A DNA stretch of 41,892 bases, taken from NCBI GenBank assembly GCA_015063445.1, contig SVUD01000014.1, forward strand, positions 1 to 41,892. Direction: 5' to 3'. Of this stretch, positions 16,716 through 25,438 are shown piece after piece. Numbering within the stretch: the first letter of the stretch is position 1; the number at the start of each line of letters is the position of its first letter. Below the pieces are notes generated by a model. It ran no database searches. It was not told the DNA's origin and saw only the letters and a program-made list of their open reading frames with translations. The position numbers and the translations under genes were made by a program. This DNA comes from Oscillospiraceae bacterium (GTDB taxonomy: Bacteria; Bacillota_A; Clostridia; Oscillospirales; CAG-272).

Positions 16716-16769
16716 GTAATGCAGGATAGTCAAAAAATCTACGTGAAATTTTCTTAAGGAAATATTTTT

Positions 16770-18032
16770 ATGAATAAAAAATCCGAAAAAGGCGGTCTTT
16801 TCAGTAAGATAATCGCCCAGAAGAATAAGAAATCACAAGAGAATAAAGGCGCGGAAGCAGTCGAGATAAAGGAGCAGCCGACAGCAAACGAAACAGAAGC
16901 TCAGGTCATTCCCCCCGAGGAAAGAGAAATACTCGTTTCGGTCATCGTTCCCATATACAACGCGTGCAGATATCTTCGTCCGGCTATGGAAAGCCTTATG
17001 AGCCAGACGCTTCGAGATATTGAAATTATTTGCGTTGACGACGGCTCTACCGATACCTCTCTTGATATGGTTAAGATATTCCAGCAGTCAGACGACCGCA
17101 TAAGAATCATCACCGAAACCAACGCGGGTCCGGGTATTGCGAGAAACAACGGACTTAAGCGCGCGAGAGGTGAGTACGTCGCGTTTCTTGACGCGGACGA
17201 TTTTTACGACCCCGATATGCTCGAGGTGCTTTATAACTGCGCTAAGGAAAAGGATCTCGATATCGCTATTTGTAAATACGACATTTTCGATAACAAGAAG
17301 GCAAACTTCCGTGAAAACGTCGCAAACGAGCATGCGAAGATTTTTGACGGCGGCGTTGTTACGTCGAAAAACGAATACCCCGATTTTATACTTGAATCCA
17401 CCACGGGCGCAGCCTGGAACAAGCTTTTCAAAAGAAGCTTTATTTTAGAGAAAGGAATAACCTTCCTTCCCGAGATAATGATGTTCGAGGACATTCATTT
17501 TACGGTTTCAGCCCTCGCCTTTGCCGAAAGAGTGGCAAGGGTTGACGACGTTCTCATTCACCACAGAATATATAGACAGCAGAGCCGTGTCCGTACCTTC
17601 AGAAAGTACTTCCCCCACGTTCCCGTAGCCTTCGAAAAGACCAAGGAATTTCTTATGAAGGGCGGAATGTACGAGCCGCTTTTCAAGGGCTTTTTAAATC
17701 TTTCCTGCAACCGCTGCTATCACATCTACACACTTCTCAAGCCCGACGAGCGCTCGCTGTTCTGGAATATGCTTCACGATCAGTACAGCAAGTCTTTAGG
17801 CTGGGACGATGCCGTTGCCGAGGACTTTGAAAAAAAGGAAATCTGCGAATGGCAGGCAAACGTTGAGATGTACACGTTCGAGCAGTTCAAGCGCAGAACC
17901 GAAAAAGGAATCGAGCTTAACACGGACAGAATAGACCAGGCTCTCAAGCAGAATAAGCGCAGAAAGAAGATACACGACTTCTTTGCGAAGATCTTCTGCT
18001 GTAAAAAGAAAAAGAATAAGGAATCTAAATAA
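16770..18032 (+). CDS. Family 2 glycosyltransferase
   Basis: 420 residues. A Lys/Glu-rich N-terminal tail (1-53) precedes a GT-A fold domain: VSVIVPIYNACRYL (56-69), VDDGSTD (89-95), GPGIARNNGL (120-129) and the metal-binding FLDADD (139-144). The later WNKLFKRSFI and FEDIHFT match the acceptor-side region of GT2 enzymes that decorate cell-wall or capsular glycans. No transmembrane helix is seen, but the C-terminus (HDFFAKIFCCKKKKNKESK) is hydrophobic then strongly basic and could associate with the membrane. Acceptor and sugar are unknown. The gene has its own promoter and terminator, so it is monocistronic. Confidence 0.9.
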   Translation: MNKKSEKGGLFSKIIAQKNKKSQENKGAEAVEIKEQPTANETEAQVIPPEEREILVSVIVPIYNACRYLRPAMESLMSQTLRDIEIICVDDGSTDTSLDMVKIFQQSDDRIRIITETNAGPGIARNNGLKRARGEYVAFLDADDFYDPDMLEVLYNCAKEKDLDIAICKYDIFDNKKANFRENVANEHAKIFDGGVVTSKNEYPDFILESTTGAAWNKLFKRSFILEKGITFLPEIMMFEDIHFTVSALAFAERVARVDDVLIHHRIYRQQSRVRTFRKYFPHVPVAFEKTKEFLMKGGMYEPLFKGFLNLSCNRCYHIYTLLKPDERSLFWNMLHDQYSKSLGWDDAVAEDFEKKEICEWQANVEMYTFEQFKRRTEKGIELNTDRIDQALKQNKRRKKIHDFFAKIFCCKKKKNKESK

Positions 18033-18039
18033 CATTTTT

Positions 18040-18076
18040 CGCCGAAAGACCGTTTTATCTCTTTCGGCGATTTGTT
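18040..18076 (+). terminator. Intrinsic terminator after the glycosyltransferase gene
   Basis: Perfect 10-bp stem CGCCGAAAGA/TCTTTCGGCG (18040-18049 with 18060-18069), loop of 10, then ATTTGTT. Confidence 0.82.
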
Positions 18077-18117
18077 AACCGAATAAATAAAGCATTTTAC
18101 GTTTGAAAGGGAAACGA

Positions 18118-19836
18118 ATGAAAAGAATAATCATAGCGCTGATTCTCGCTTTATCGCTCCTTCTCTCGTCCTGCGATTTTATTGCGCAATTCACCTCGGG
18201 CAAGGACGGCGAGCAAGGCGACGCTTCGTCAAATACAGGTGACGTAAACGGCGGCGTTGACGTCGACTCCCCCTGCCCCGGAAAGCCTGACGGTGACAAG
18301 GACACCTCGGGCGGCTCAGGTGGCGGCGGAAATAACAACGGCGAGGACACTGACACCGATGGCGATACCACGGACAAAAAGCCGGATGATGACAAAACGG
18401 ACGATGATTTCACGTCGCACGAGGACGAAGATAACAACGGACTTTGCGATAACTGCGGAATCACGGTTATCGTTGAGATAAACTTCTTCGTTATCAACGA
18501 CTTCCACGGAAAGATGTCCGACAGCGATACTCAGCCGGGCGTCGACGAGCTTTCCTTATATTTAAGAAACCTTAAAAGCTCCCACCCAAACTCTATCCTT
18601 CTGTCAACGGGCGATATGTGGCAGGGCGGCGCGGAATCAAATCTCACAAAGGGCTTGCTCGTAACCGAATGGATGAACGAGCTTGACTTTGCCGCTATGA
18701 CGCTCGGAAACCACGAATACGACTGGGGCGAGGAATACATAGAGGCGAATGCCGAGGCTGCGGAATTTCCCTTCCTCGCAATCAACATATACGACAGATA
18801 CACCAATCAGCCGGTAGACTACTGCGATCCCTCGGTAATGGTTGATTGCGGCGGAATACAGGTCGGTATCATAGGCGCGATAGGCGACTGCTACTCCTCT
18901 ATATCCTCGGATAAATGCGAGGACGTTTATTTCAAAACCGGCAATGCGCTGACCGCTCTCGTTAAGGCTGAATCCGAAAAGCTCAGGAGCGAGGGAGCGG
19001 ACCTTATCGTTTATTCGATACACGACGGATACGGAAGCTCGACGAGCGGAAGTATTTCAAGCAACGGACTTTCGGGATATTACGATACCTCTCTTTCCTC
19101 GGGAAATTACGTTGACATCGTTTTCGAGGGACATTCCCACCAAAAATATTCGCTCGTTGACGACTGGAACGTATACCACCTGCAAAGCGGCGGTGACAAC
19201 AGCGGATTTACACACGCTACCGTAAACGTTAACTTTGCCAACGGCACCGAAACCACCAAGCGCGCCTCAAACGTATTGAGCTACACCTACGCAAGCCTCG
19301 AGCCCGACCCTTATATTCAGGACCTCTTCGATGAGTATGCGGATGTGATAGCGAAGGCTTACGAATACCTCGGATACAATTCTTCCTACAGAAGCAGCTC
19401 TTACTTAAAGCAGCTCGTTGCAGACCTTTACCTCGAGCTTGGCGAAAGGACGTGGGGCGAGGAATACGATATCGTTCTCGGAGGCGGATATCTTTCCACC
19501 CGAAGCCCATACAATCTCTACGCAGGCGACGTTACGTATGCCGACCTTATGATGCTCTTCCCCTTTGATAATGAGATAACCCTTTGCAGCGTCAAGGGCT
19601 ACGACTTAAGAAAAAAGTTTACGGAAACCTCAAACTCGAACTATTACGTCGGCTACAGCGAATACGGAGCGAGCATCAGAAACCGTATCGACGACAACGC
19701 AACCTATTATATAATAGTAGATTCATACACGGCTCAGTATAAATACAACAACCTGACCGTTATAGCAACGTACGATACCGCGACCTTTGCGCGCGACCTT
19801 CTCGCAGAGTATATAAAAAGCGGCAGACTGAAATAA
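18118..19836 (+). CDS. Lipoprotein 5'-nucleotidase/metallophosphoesterase (UshA-like)
   Basis: 572 residues from the ATG at 18118 (SD GAAAGGGAA); an upstream in-frame TTG is rejected because the SD belongs to the ATG. The signal peptide ends in lipobox L16-S-S-C19. A long Asp/Gly/Thr-rich linker (20-100) contains a small HEDEDNNGLCDNCG knuckle at its end. The metallophosphoesterase domain has all five motifs intact: NDFHG (D128, H130), GDMWQGG, GNHEYDWG, YSIHDG and GHSHQ. The 5'-nucleotidase C-terminal domain follows (GGGYLSTRSPY, MLFPFDNEITL). It probably removes phosphate from nucleotides outside the cell for salvage. No partner genes are in the immediate transcript. Confidence 0.93.
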   Translation: MKRIIIALILALSLLLSSCDFIAQFTSGKDGEQGDASSNTGDVNGGVDVDSPCPGKPDGDKDTSGGSGGGGNNNGEDTDTDGDTTDKKPDDDKTDDDFTSHEDEDNNGLCDNCGITVIVEINFFVINDFHGKMSDSDTQPGVDELSLYLRNLKSSHPNSILLSTGDMWQGGAESNLTKGLLVTEWMNELDFAAMTLGNHEYDWGEEYIEANAEAAEFPFLAINIYDRYTNQPVDYCDPSVMVDCGGIQVGIIGAIGDCYSSISSDKCEDVYFKTGNALTALVKAESEKLRSEGADLIVYSIHDGYGSSTSGSISSNGLSGYYDTSLSSGNYVDIVFEGHSHQKYSLVDDWNVYHLQSGGDNSGFTHATVNVNFANGTETTKRASNVLSYTYASLEPDPYIQDLFDEYADVIAKAYEYLGYNSSYRSSSYLKQLVADLYLELGERTWGEEYDIVLGGGYLSTRSPYNLYAGDVTYADLMMLFPFDNEITLCSVKGYDLRKKFTETSNSNYYVGYSEYGASIRNRIDDNATYYIIVDSYTAQYKYNNLTVIATYDTATFARDLLAEYIKSGRLK

Positions 19837-19889
19837 TCCGCCGCCAATAATATTACCGTATCTCTGCTGCATTAATTTAATATCAAAGC

Positions 19890-20219
19890 AAGGGGCTGTC
19901 TCATTAAGAATTCAACAAAACCAATGCAAAAACAGGAAAAATGCGATGAGAAAAACAGATTTAGCGAATTCTTAGTGAGACTGAACCTTGGGGCGAACGG
20001 ATTTAGAGCAGAATTTGTCGTTCTCCGCCCCGAAGGTGTATATATATACACCGAGAGGAAGGAAACGGCAAAAGAATAAAAAACAATAAAAAATGAGGAA
20101 AACCGCAGGTTTTCAACCTTAAACCCCTTTAAATTTGATAGAAGTAAAAATGGAGATGCTGACTTATCAACATCTCCATTTGTTTTTTATTCGTTTATGC
20201 CCAAATGCGACAGCCCCTT
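19890..20219. mobile_element. MITE-like palindrome-rich intergenic element
   Basis: The 19837-20234 gap holds no gene. It is bounded by inverted 11-mers: AAGGGGCTGTC at 19890-19900 and its complement GACAGCCCCTT at 20209-20219, each followed inward by a variable base and CATT. Inside lie another inverted pair (TCTCATTAAGAATTC near 19899-19913 against GAATTCTTAGTGAGA near 19959-19973), a GGGGCG...CGCCCC stem (about 19990-20031), and the perfect palindrome GGTGTATATATATACACC (20035-20052). There is also a copy of the TTCAACCTTAA motif (about 20114) found in the 10.5-10.9 kb cassettes. About 330 bases with no coding capacity fits a non-autonomous transposon or a composite of regulatory hairpins. 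Target-site duplication is not clear. Confidence 0.5.
20146..20181 (-). terminator. Intrinsic terminator of the HtrA-like gene
   Basis: Stem AAATGGAGATG/CATCTCCATTT (11 pairs, 20148-20158 with 20171-20181), followed on the minus strand by a T run (20150-20146). It lies inside the MITE-like element, about 55 bases past the stop. Confidence 0.85.
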
Positions 20220-20234
20220 CAAGCGTATAATCTT

Positions 20235-21542
20235 TTACGCCGGAGTAAGAGCTATCTTGCTCATATCAAGAGAAACCTCAAGCTCCGTTCCGTTTCTCTC
20301 TATCACGAAGCTGACGCTGCTCGTCTGTCTTGCGGTAAGCATTACGTCTATTACGTTGAAGGTTCTCGTTATACTGTAAGACTTTCCGTCAACTACAACG
20401 CTCTTTATAACGTCGCCAACGGCGAGCTTACCGTCGCAAGCGCCGCCCTCGGTAATCTTTCCTACGACTACCTCTTCATATTTCAGAACCTTGCCGCTTT
20501 CGGCGTCGTAATTAACGCCCGCCGACTTAACGTCAACCTCAATTCCGATAAGAAGCCTGTATACCGAATCGTTACTTGCATTCACGCCGTCGTAGTAAAT
20601 TATATTGTCAGCCACGTACTTCGCCACGTTCGAGGGGATTGCGTATCCGATGTTATCCACCGTGGAATCGGTTATCTTTGCGTTTACTATGCCTATGAGC
20701 TTACCCGTGCCGTCGTAAAGACCGCCGCCCGAGTTACCGCCGTTAACCGCCGTATCAATACGCATAACTCTTACGGAAATATATCCCGAGCCGTCAAGGC
20801 TTCTCATGGTTATATGCTCGCTCTCTACGTTTACAGCTCCGACAGTTGCCGAAATTCCGAGTCCCTCGGGGTTTCCTATCGCTATTGCCGTGTCAAGAAT
20901 AGACACGTTATTTGAATCGGCAAACTCTGCCGCAACCGCCTTGCTCTCACGAAGCACGTCGCTCGACGTAACCTTAAGGATAGCAATATCGTAAGCCATC
21001 GAGCCGCCGATAAAGGTTGCGTTTACCGCATACTTGTCATATTCCTGACCGTAAAGATAGCATTTGATATCGTCACTGATATCGTTGTCCGTATCCGCTC
21101 CGTTACTGTATATAACGTGGTAGTTCGTTATAATGTAAGCGTTGCCGCGCTCCTTGTCTATCTGATAAATAACGCCCGAGCCTCTTGAGGTCTGCGGAGT
21201 CGTTTCGGTAGAGCCGGGATAGAAGAACGTAGGGGGAATAACCGTCGTAACCGTGAAGTTTGCGGTTATGCTGACGGTGGAAAGAAGTCCCTTGCTCGCC
21301 GCAAGAGCGTTCTGATTATCGGTGGAATTGATATTTATGTTGATGTTGTCACCCGCGTTGACGGTAACGTTTTCCTCTATTCCCTCGATAAGCTTATTCG
21401 CCTCATCCTTAGTTATATAATTGCCTTTTGCCGACGTGTTCGATGCCGTTTTTGACGAAAGGTCAAAAACCGAGCAAGAGGATAAAGCAAATATTGCCGC
21501 TAATACAAGAGCTAAAGCAAATATCTTATTTAATCTTTTCAT
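20235..21542 (-). CDS. HtrA/DegP-type trypsin-like serine protease lipoprotein with PDZ domain
   Basis: 435 residues. The signal peptide ends in lipobox L20-S-S-C23. A Ser/Asn-rich linker leads to the S1C protease domain (about 115-310), with catalytic His in IITNYHV (H142), Asp in MAYDIAILKV (D185) and Ser in VNGGNSGGGL (S271). One PDZ domain occupies about 330-425 (GACDGKLAVGDVIKSVVVDG). HtrA proteases act on misfolded or surface proteins outside the membrane; lipid anchoring replaces the usual N-terminal helix. The ATG at 21542 has GGAGG just upstream. An extended -10, TGGTAAAAT (TAAAAT at 21578-21573), is a likely promoter although its -35 is weak. Confidence 0.95.
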   Translation of the reverse strand: MKRLNKIFALALVLAAIFALSSCSVFDLSSKTASNTSAKGNYITKDEANKLIEGIEENVTVNAGDNINININSTDNQNALAASKGLLSTVSITANFTVTTVIPPTFFYPGSTETTPQTSRGSGVIYQIDKERGNAYIITNYHVIYSNGADTDNDISDDIKCYLYGQEYDKYAVNATFIGGSMAYDIAILKVTSSDVLRESKAVAAEFADSNNVSILDTAIAIGNPEGLGISATVGAVNVESEHITMRSLDGSGYISVRVMRIDTAVNGGNSGGGLYDGTGKLIGIVNAKITDSTVDNIGYAIPSNVAKYVADNIIYYDGVNASNDSVYRLLIGIEVDVKSAGVNYDAESGKVLKYEEVVVGKITEGGACDGKLAVGDVIKSVVVDGKSYSITRTFNVIDVMLTARQTSSVSFVIERNGTELEVSLDMSKIALTPA

Positions 21543-21666
21543 AATACCTCCAAAATATGTATTTTTACTCTTATTTTACCATAGGTTTGTGAAAAAATAT
21601 TTAATAAAAAAATAATAGCTTGAAAAATTTTTTTGTCACTGCTTAGGATTTCCGTTTTGCCATGTT

Positions 21667-22794
21667 TTATTGCTGCTTGGGATTTTTAAAGAACTGATAA
21701 AGATAGCACGGTATCATTCCGTTGTAAAGCTTCTTGACCTTATCTGCCCTCTTTGCGTAAAAGCGCTCAAATTCCTTATGCGAGGTGATTACGTATATCT
21801 GCCACGGAGCAAGCGTTTTGAAATGCCGTCCCATAGCCCGATAAAGAGTTTCAACCTCACTGACGGTCATAAGTCTTTCGCCGTATGGCGGGTTGGTTAC
21901 TATCGTGGCTCTTCTGCCGGGAGCCGATATTTCAAGAGCGTTCTTTCGGAAGCACTTCACGGTATCCGAAACGCCCGCCAGGGCTGCGTTCTTACGTGAA
22001 AGCTCGACCGCCGCGGGATCTATATCCGAGGCAAACACCTCAAAGCCGCTTTTTATCTCTCCCTCGACAGCCTCTTCCCTTGCGTTTTTCCATATCTCAC
22101 GCTTGATAAAGGGGAAGCTCTCAGCGGCAAAGCCCCTGTTTTTTCCCGGAGCTATATTGTTCATCATCATAGCCGCCTCGATGGCGATAGTACCGCTTCC
22201 GCACATAGGGTCCCAAAGAAGCACCTCTTCTCTCGGACGGGAGGTCTTAACGATTGCGGCGGCAAGAGTTTCTCTTATCGGCGCGTCGTTTGATTCCCTT
22301 CTGTATCCACGCTTATGAAGAGGCATTCCGCTCGTGTCTATCATAAGAGTCGCCTCGTTGTTGAGTATAAAGAATTCTATCTGATACTTAACGCGCTCCT
22401 CGGGAAAAACGGTGAGCCCGTAAATTGAGGAAAGCTTTTTAACTATAGCCTTTTTTATTATCGCCTGGCAGTCGGGAATCGAATGGAGATCGGATTTTAT
22501 AGAGTGCCCCTTTACGGGAAAGGCGTCGAGCTTACCGATAAAATTATCCCAATCGAGAGCGTACGTGCCGTCAAAAAGCTCGGTGAAGGTAGTCGCCTCA
22601 AACGAGCCTACCTTTATAAGAATTCTCTCCGCATATCTTAAGAATATATTCGAAAGAGCTATCGCCTCCTCGTCTCCGAGGAAGGTAACACGTCCGTCTA
22701 TCGTGGATATTCTCTCGTAGCCGAGAGCGTCTATTTCCTCTCCGAGCAGCTTTTCAAGCCCGAAAAGGCAGGTAGCAACAAGCTGTAATTTCAT
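21667..22794 (-). CDS. THUMP-domain class I SAM rRNA guanine-N2-methyltransferase (RlmL N-terminal/YpsC type)
   Basis: 375 residues, the usual length for the Firmicutes single-domain form. An N-terminal ferredoxin-like plus THUMP region (about 1-155) starts LQLVATCLFGLEKLLGEEID. The Rossmann methyltransferase domain has DPMCGSGTIAIEAAMM (near 197) and the catalytic NPPYGERL (near 300). The closest known function is methylation of guanine N2 in 23S rRNA, as in E. coli RlmL; the exact target in this lineage is inferred. It is on the minus strand between the GDPD and HtrA genes, separated from the GDPD gene by 182 bases of hairpins. Confidence 0.93.
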   Translation of the reverse strand: MKLQLVATCLFGLEKLLGEEIDALGYERISTIDGRVTFLGDEEAIALSNIFLRYAERILIKVGSFEATTFTELFDGTYALDWDNFIGKLDAFPVKGHSIKSDLHSIPDCQAIIKKAIVKKLSSIYGLTVFPEERVKYQIEFFILNNEATLMIDTSGMPLHKRGYRRESNDAPIRETLAAAIVKTSRPREEVLLWDPMCGSGTIAIEAAMMMNNIAPGKNRGFAAESFPFIKREIWKNAREEAVEGEIKSGFEVFASDIDPAAVELSRKNAALAGVSDTVKCFRKNALEISAPGRRATIVTNPPYGERLMTVSEVETLYRAMGRHFKTLAPWQIYVITSHKEFERFYAKRADKVKKLYNGMIPCYLYQFFKNPKQQ

Positions 22795-22881
22795 TTTAAA
22801 CCTCTTTAATACTATGCTTATACGTTGGTAGGATTTGCGTTTTTATAACAAACGCTTTTCGTTATCTCGGCAGATTAAATC

Positions 22882-22963
22882 AGCCAATACAAGCTCCCGA
22901 AAAATTCAAAGGCGGTCTGCCATTCTCACGGTTGCCTGTATTGGCTTAAAGCGTCAGGGACGC
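22882..22963 (-). terminator. Hairpin cluster after the GDPD gene
   Basis: Inverted repeat AGCCAATACA (22882-22891) against TGTATTGGCT (22937-22946) encloses a GGCGGTCTGCC mini-hairpin. Next to it GCGTC/GACGC (22951-22955 with 22959-22963) is followed on the minus strand by TTTAAG. Probably terminator structures for the gene ending at 22977; the U runs are weak. The remaining gap up to 22794 shows nothing more I can support. Confidence 0.5.
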
Positions 22964-22976
22964 CGAAGATCAATTA

Positions 22977-23801
22977 TCAGTCGGGCATGTATCCTTCGAA
23001 TATAATTCCCGAGAAGCCGTTTTTATACGCCTCGATCTCCTCTTCCTTGGATTTTACGGTCCAAGCTATCATAGGAGTTTTGAAAATAAAGGCGATGAGC
23101 GGCATAGGAAACAGCTTTGGCGTTTTCACGTGCATCGCAATAAACGCGGGACGTGCAAGGAAATTAAAGAAGAATCTCTGAATGAGTCTGTATTTAAACG
23201 AACGGTGAGTCTCTTTTGAGGTATGCTTGCACGCGAGGAATCCGCGGCTGACCTTGGGAAGCTGCTTTTTGAACGCGCCGAAGGCGAATGGGTTGAACGA
23301 CTCAACAATATAATCGCCCTTATATTCCTTAAGCGCCTCTGCGGTCTTTTCGGAAATAGTGTGGTCAAGCCCCTCCTCCTTAAGCTCTATAAGAAGAGGA
23401 ATAGCTCCGTCAATAAGGTCAAGCACTTCCTTAAGCGTGGGGATAGTATCCTCTGTTCCCGAAAGCTTAAGACGCTGAAGCTCCTCAAGGGTAAAATCTT
23501 CAACCTTGCCCTCGCTGCCGGTAACTCTTTCAAGCGTACCGTCGTGGAATACCACGACCTCTCCGTCCTTTGTTGCACGGACGTCAAGCTCAATACCGAA
23601 GCCATGCTCCTTAGCTCTTTTAAAGGCGGTAAGCGAGTTTTCGGCGGCGAACTCGTCGTAACCGACCGTTCCGTGCAAGCCGCGGTGAGCGTATTTTACG
23701 TTTTTATACTTCTCCATTCCCGAGTCGTCACCGGGCGAAATAAGGAAAAGCCACGTGCAAATCAAAATTATTAAAGCGAGTAAAATATACAAGAATACCA
23801 T
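22977..23801 (-). CDS. Membrane-anchored glycerophosphodiester phosphodiesterase
   Basis: 274 residues. An N-terminal transmembrane helix (residues 2-22, FLYILLALIILICTWLFLI) precedes a GDPD TIM barrel. The catalytic pair of motifs is intact: KYAHRGLHG (HRG 39-41) and GIELDVRATKDGEVVVFHDGTLERVTG. These enzymes hydrolyse glycerophosphodiesters to glycerol-3-phosphate and an alcohol, using lipid head groups or teichoic acid fragments. The end (ARPAFIAMHVKTPKLFP, then IIFEGYMPD) fits the UgpQ-like barrel. It begins 31 bases after the MFS transporter stop and is probably co-transcribed, which hints that the transporter may handle a product or precursor (inference). Confidence 0.94.
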   Translation of the reverse strand: MVFLYILLALIILICTWLFLISPGDDSGMEKYKNVKYAHRGLHGTVGYDEFAAENSLTAFKRAKEHGFGIELDVRATKDGEVVVFHDGTLERVTGSEGKVEDFTLEELQRLKLSGTEDTIPTLKEVLDLIDGAIPLLIELKEEGLDHTISEKTAEALKEYKGDYIVESFNPFAFGAFKKQLPKVSRGFLACKHTSKETHRSFKYRLIQRFFFNFLARPAFIAMHVKTPKLFPMPLIAFIFKTPMIAWTVKSKEEEIEAYKNGFSGIIFEGYMPD

Positions 23802-23832
23802 AATTCACCAACAAGAATACAAAAATTAAAAA

Positions 23833-25242
23833 TTAGTCGTCTGCGCCCGCAAGGCTTTCAAGAGCGCCCGTAGCCTCGGGCTTCGAGTCGCCGTGCTTAA
23901 CGAAGAACATCGTTATAAAGGACATTGCTACAAAGAACGTTCCGAACGCAAAGAACATAGCTCTCATACCAAACAGGTCGTAAAGCGCTCCCGAAAAAAT
24001 CGGAGCAACGATTTGCGCCGCCATAGATGCCGTGTAATAATATCCGGTGTATTTTCCTACTTCACCGCCTCTTGCAAGCTCAACAACCATCGGGAAGGAG
24101 TTAACGTTGATGGTAGCCCAGCCGATTCCGGCAAGCGCAAATATCGGATACATAAGAACCGCCGGCGATTTTGAAGTAATGAAATTACCTAACAGGAATG
24201 CCGAAGCGAGCATAATTATACCGGCAAGTATCGTTTTTCTTCTTCCGAGCTTTGAGGCTACGATACCAACGGGAATGTACGCAACGATCGCGGCGGCCTG
24301 CGCAACGATCAATGTGAAATTATAATCAAAGCCGAGTATGTTTGACGCATATACGGAATATTTGCTCGTTATCGAATTGTAGCCGATGTACCAAAGGGCA
24401 ACCGATGCGAGAATAAGCATAAGCGAAATGAATTCCGGCTTGGAAAGACGCTTTTTCTCACCGTCGTCATAATCCGCGGCTTCCACTTCTTCAATTCCGA
24501 ATTTAACCGTGTCGCGCGCCATATCGTCAGCCCATTCGCGCTCCTTAACCGTAAGGATAAACACAACGAGTCCGACAAGCATAACGCTTACTACCGCAAC
24601 AACGTAACCTGTGTACTGCATATAGTGATTCTTCGAGGTTGCGAATACCATACCGAGAACAAGAACTATAATACCGCCCGCGGTTCCCATAAGATTTATT
24701 ATTGCGTTTCCCTTGGAACGAAGGGGCTTAACGGTAACGTCGGGCATAAGCGCAACCGCGGGAGAGCGGAAGGTTGCCATAGCGACAAGCACGACGAGAA
24801 GCGTTGCTATAAATCCAACGAGGGGCAAGGGATTTTCAAGAGTTATTTCGAGGGCGAGCTTCGCAAGCTCCTCTGCCGCTACGTCATCGGCAAACGCGCT
24901 CTCAAGAGCGGGGATTCCCGCATTGGTAATTTTTGCGAGCTGATAATTATCAATAAAGGTAAGACAAACAAACGCGAGCGTCGCCACTACGGTTCCGATA
25001 ACTATGAACGGTGTGCGCTTGCCGTATTTTGTATTAACCTTATCGGATATTGCTCCGAAAATAGGAAGCATAAATACCGCGAGAACGTTGTCTATAGACA
25101 TAACCGCTCCCGAGGCTACCTGAGGCAATCCAAAATGGTTGGTAAGAATCAGAGGAACGATAGCATCGTACGCCTGCCAGAATGCGCTGATAAGGAAGAA
25201 CGCAAAGCCAACAAGTATCGTTCTTTTGTAATTGAGTTTCAT
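23833..25242 (-). CDS. Major facilitator superfamily transporter (GPH/SLC45-like)
   Basis: 469 residues with about 12 hydrophobic segments. The loop between helices 2 and 3 carries the MFS signature, FGAISDKVNTKYGKRTPFIVIG. The start (ILVGFAFFLISAFWQAYDAIVP) and that loop resemble the glycoside-pentoside-hexuronide cation symporters. A soluble central loop (about 235-265) is acidic. The substrate cannot be told from sequence; sugars are typical for the group. It heads the transcript that continues into the GDPD gene and has a very good promoter at 25286-25314. Confidence 0.9.
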   Translation of the reverse strand: MKLNYKRTILVGFAFFLISAFWQAYDAIVPLILTNHFGLPQVASGAVMSIDNVLAVFMLPIFGAISDKVNTKYGKRTPFIVIGTVVATLAFVCLTFIDNYQLAKITNAGIPALESAFADDVAAEELAKLALEITLENPLPLVGFIATLLVVLVAMATFRSPAVALMPDVTVKPLRSKGNAIINLMGTAGGIIVLVLGMVFATSKNHYMQYTGYVVAVVSVMLVGLVVFILTVKEREWADDMARDTVKFGIEEVEAADYDDGEKKRLSKPEFISLMLILASVALWYIGYNSITSKYSVYASNILGFDYNFTLIVAQAAAIVAYIPVGIVASKLGRRKTILAGIIMLASAFLLGNFITSKSPAVLMYPIFALAGIGWATINVNSFPMVVELARGGEVGKYTGYYYTASMAAQIVAPIFSGALYDLFGMRAMFFAFGTFFVAMSFITMFFVKHGDSKPEATGALESLAGADD

Positions 25243-25285
25243 AACGTATTCCTTTCTTTTTGTCCATAAAGTCCGTAACGCTATT

Positions 25286-25314
25286 ATTTTACCATATATA
25301 TCTTATTTTGTCAA
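25286..25314 (-). promoter_or_regulatory. Promoter of the MFS-GDPD transcript
   Basis: TTGACA (25314-25309), a 17-base spacer, and extended -10 TGGTAAAAT with TAAAAT at 25291-25286, minus strand. Confidence 0.9.
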
Positions 25315-25379
25315 ATAAAATATCATTTATAATAAAATTTAATATTCAGCCGCGGTATCGGTAAAGCAAGTTTTATATA

Positions 25380-25408
25380 TTGACTTTCGGAACAAAAAAT
25401 AGTATACT
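25380..25408 (+). promoter_or_regulatory. Promoter of ribF-prmA-rsmE
   Basis: TTGACT (25380-25385), a 17-base spacer and TATACT (25403-25408). The leader is only about 25 bases, so there is no room for an FMN riboswitch. Confidence 0.88.
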
Positions 25409-25438
25409 ATTTAAGAATTGAGAAAAAAGGAGGCGTAT

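Noticed and set aside
25315..25438. FMN riboswitch for ribF
   Set aside because: The promoter leaves only about 25 bases of leader and no RFN element sequence is present.
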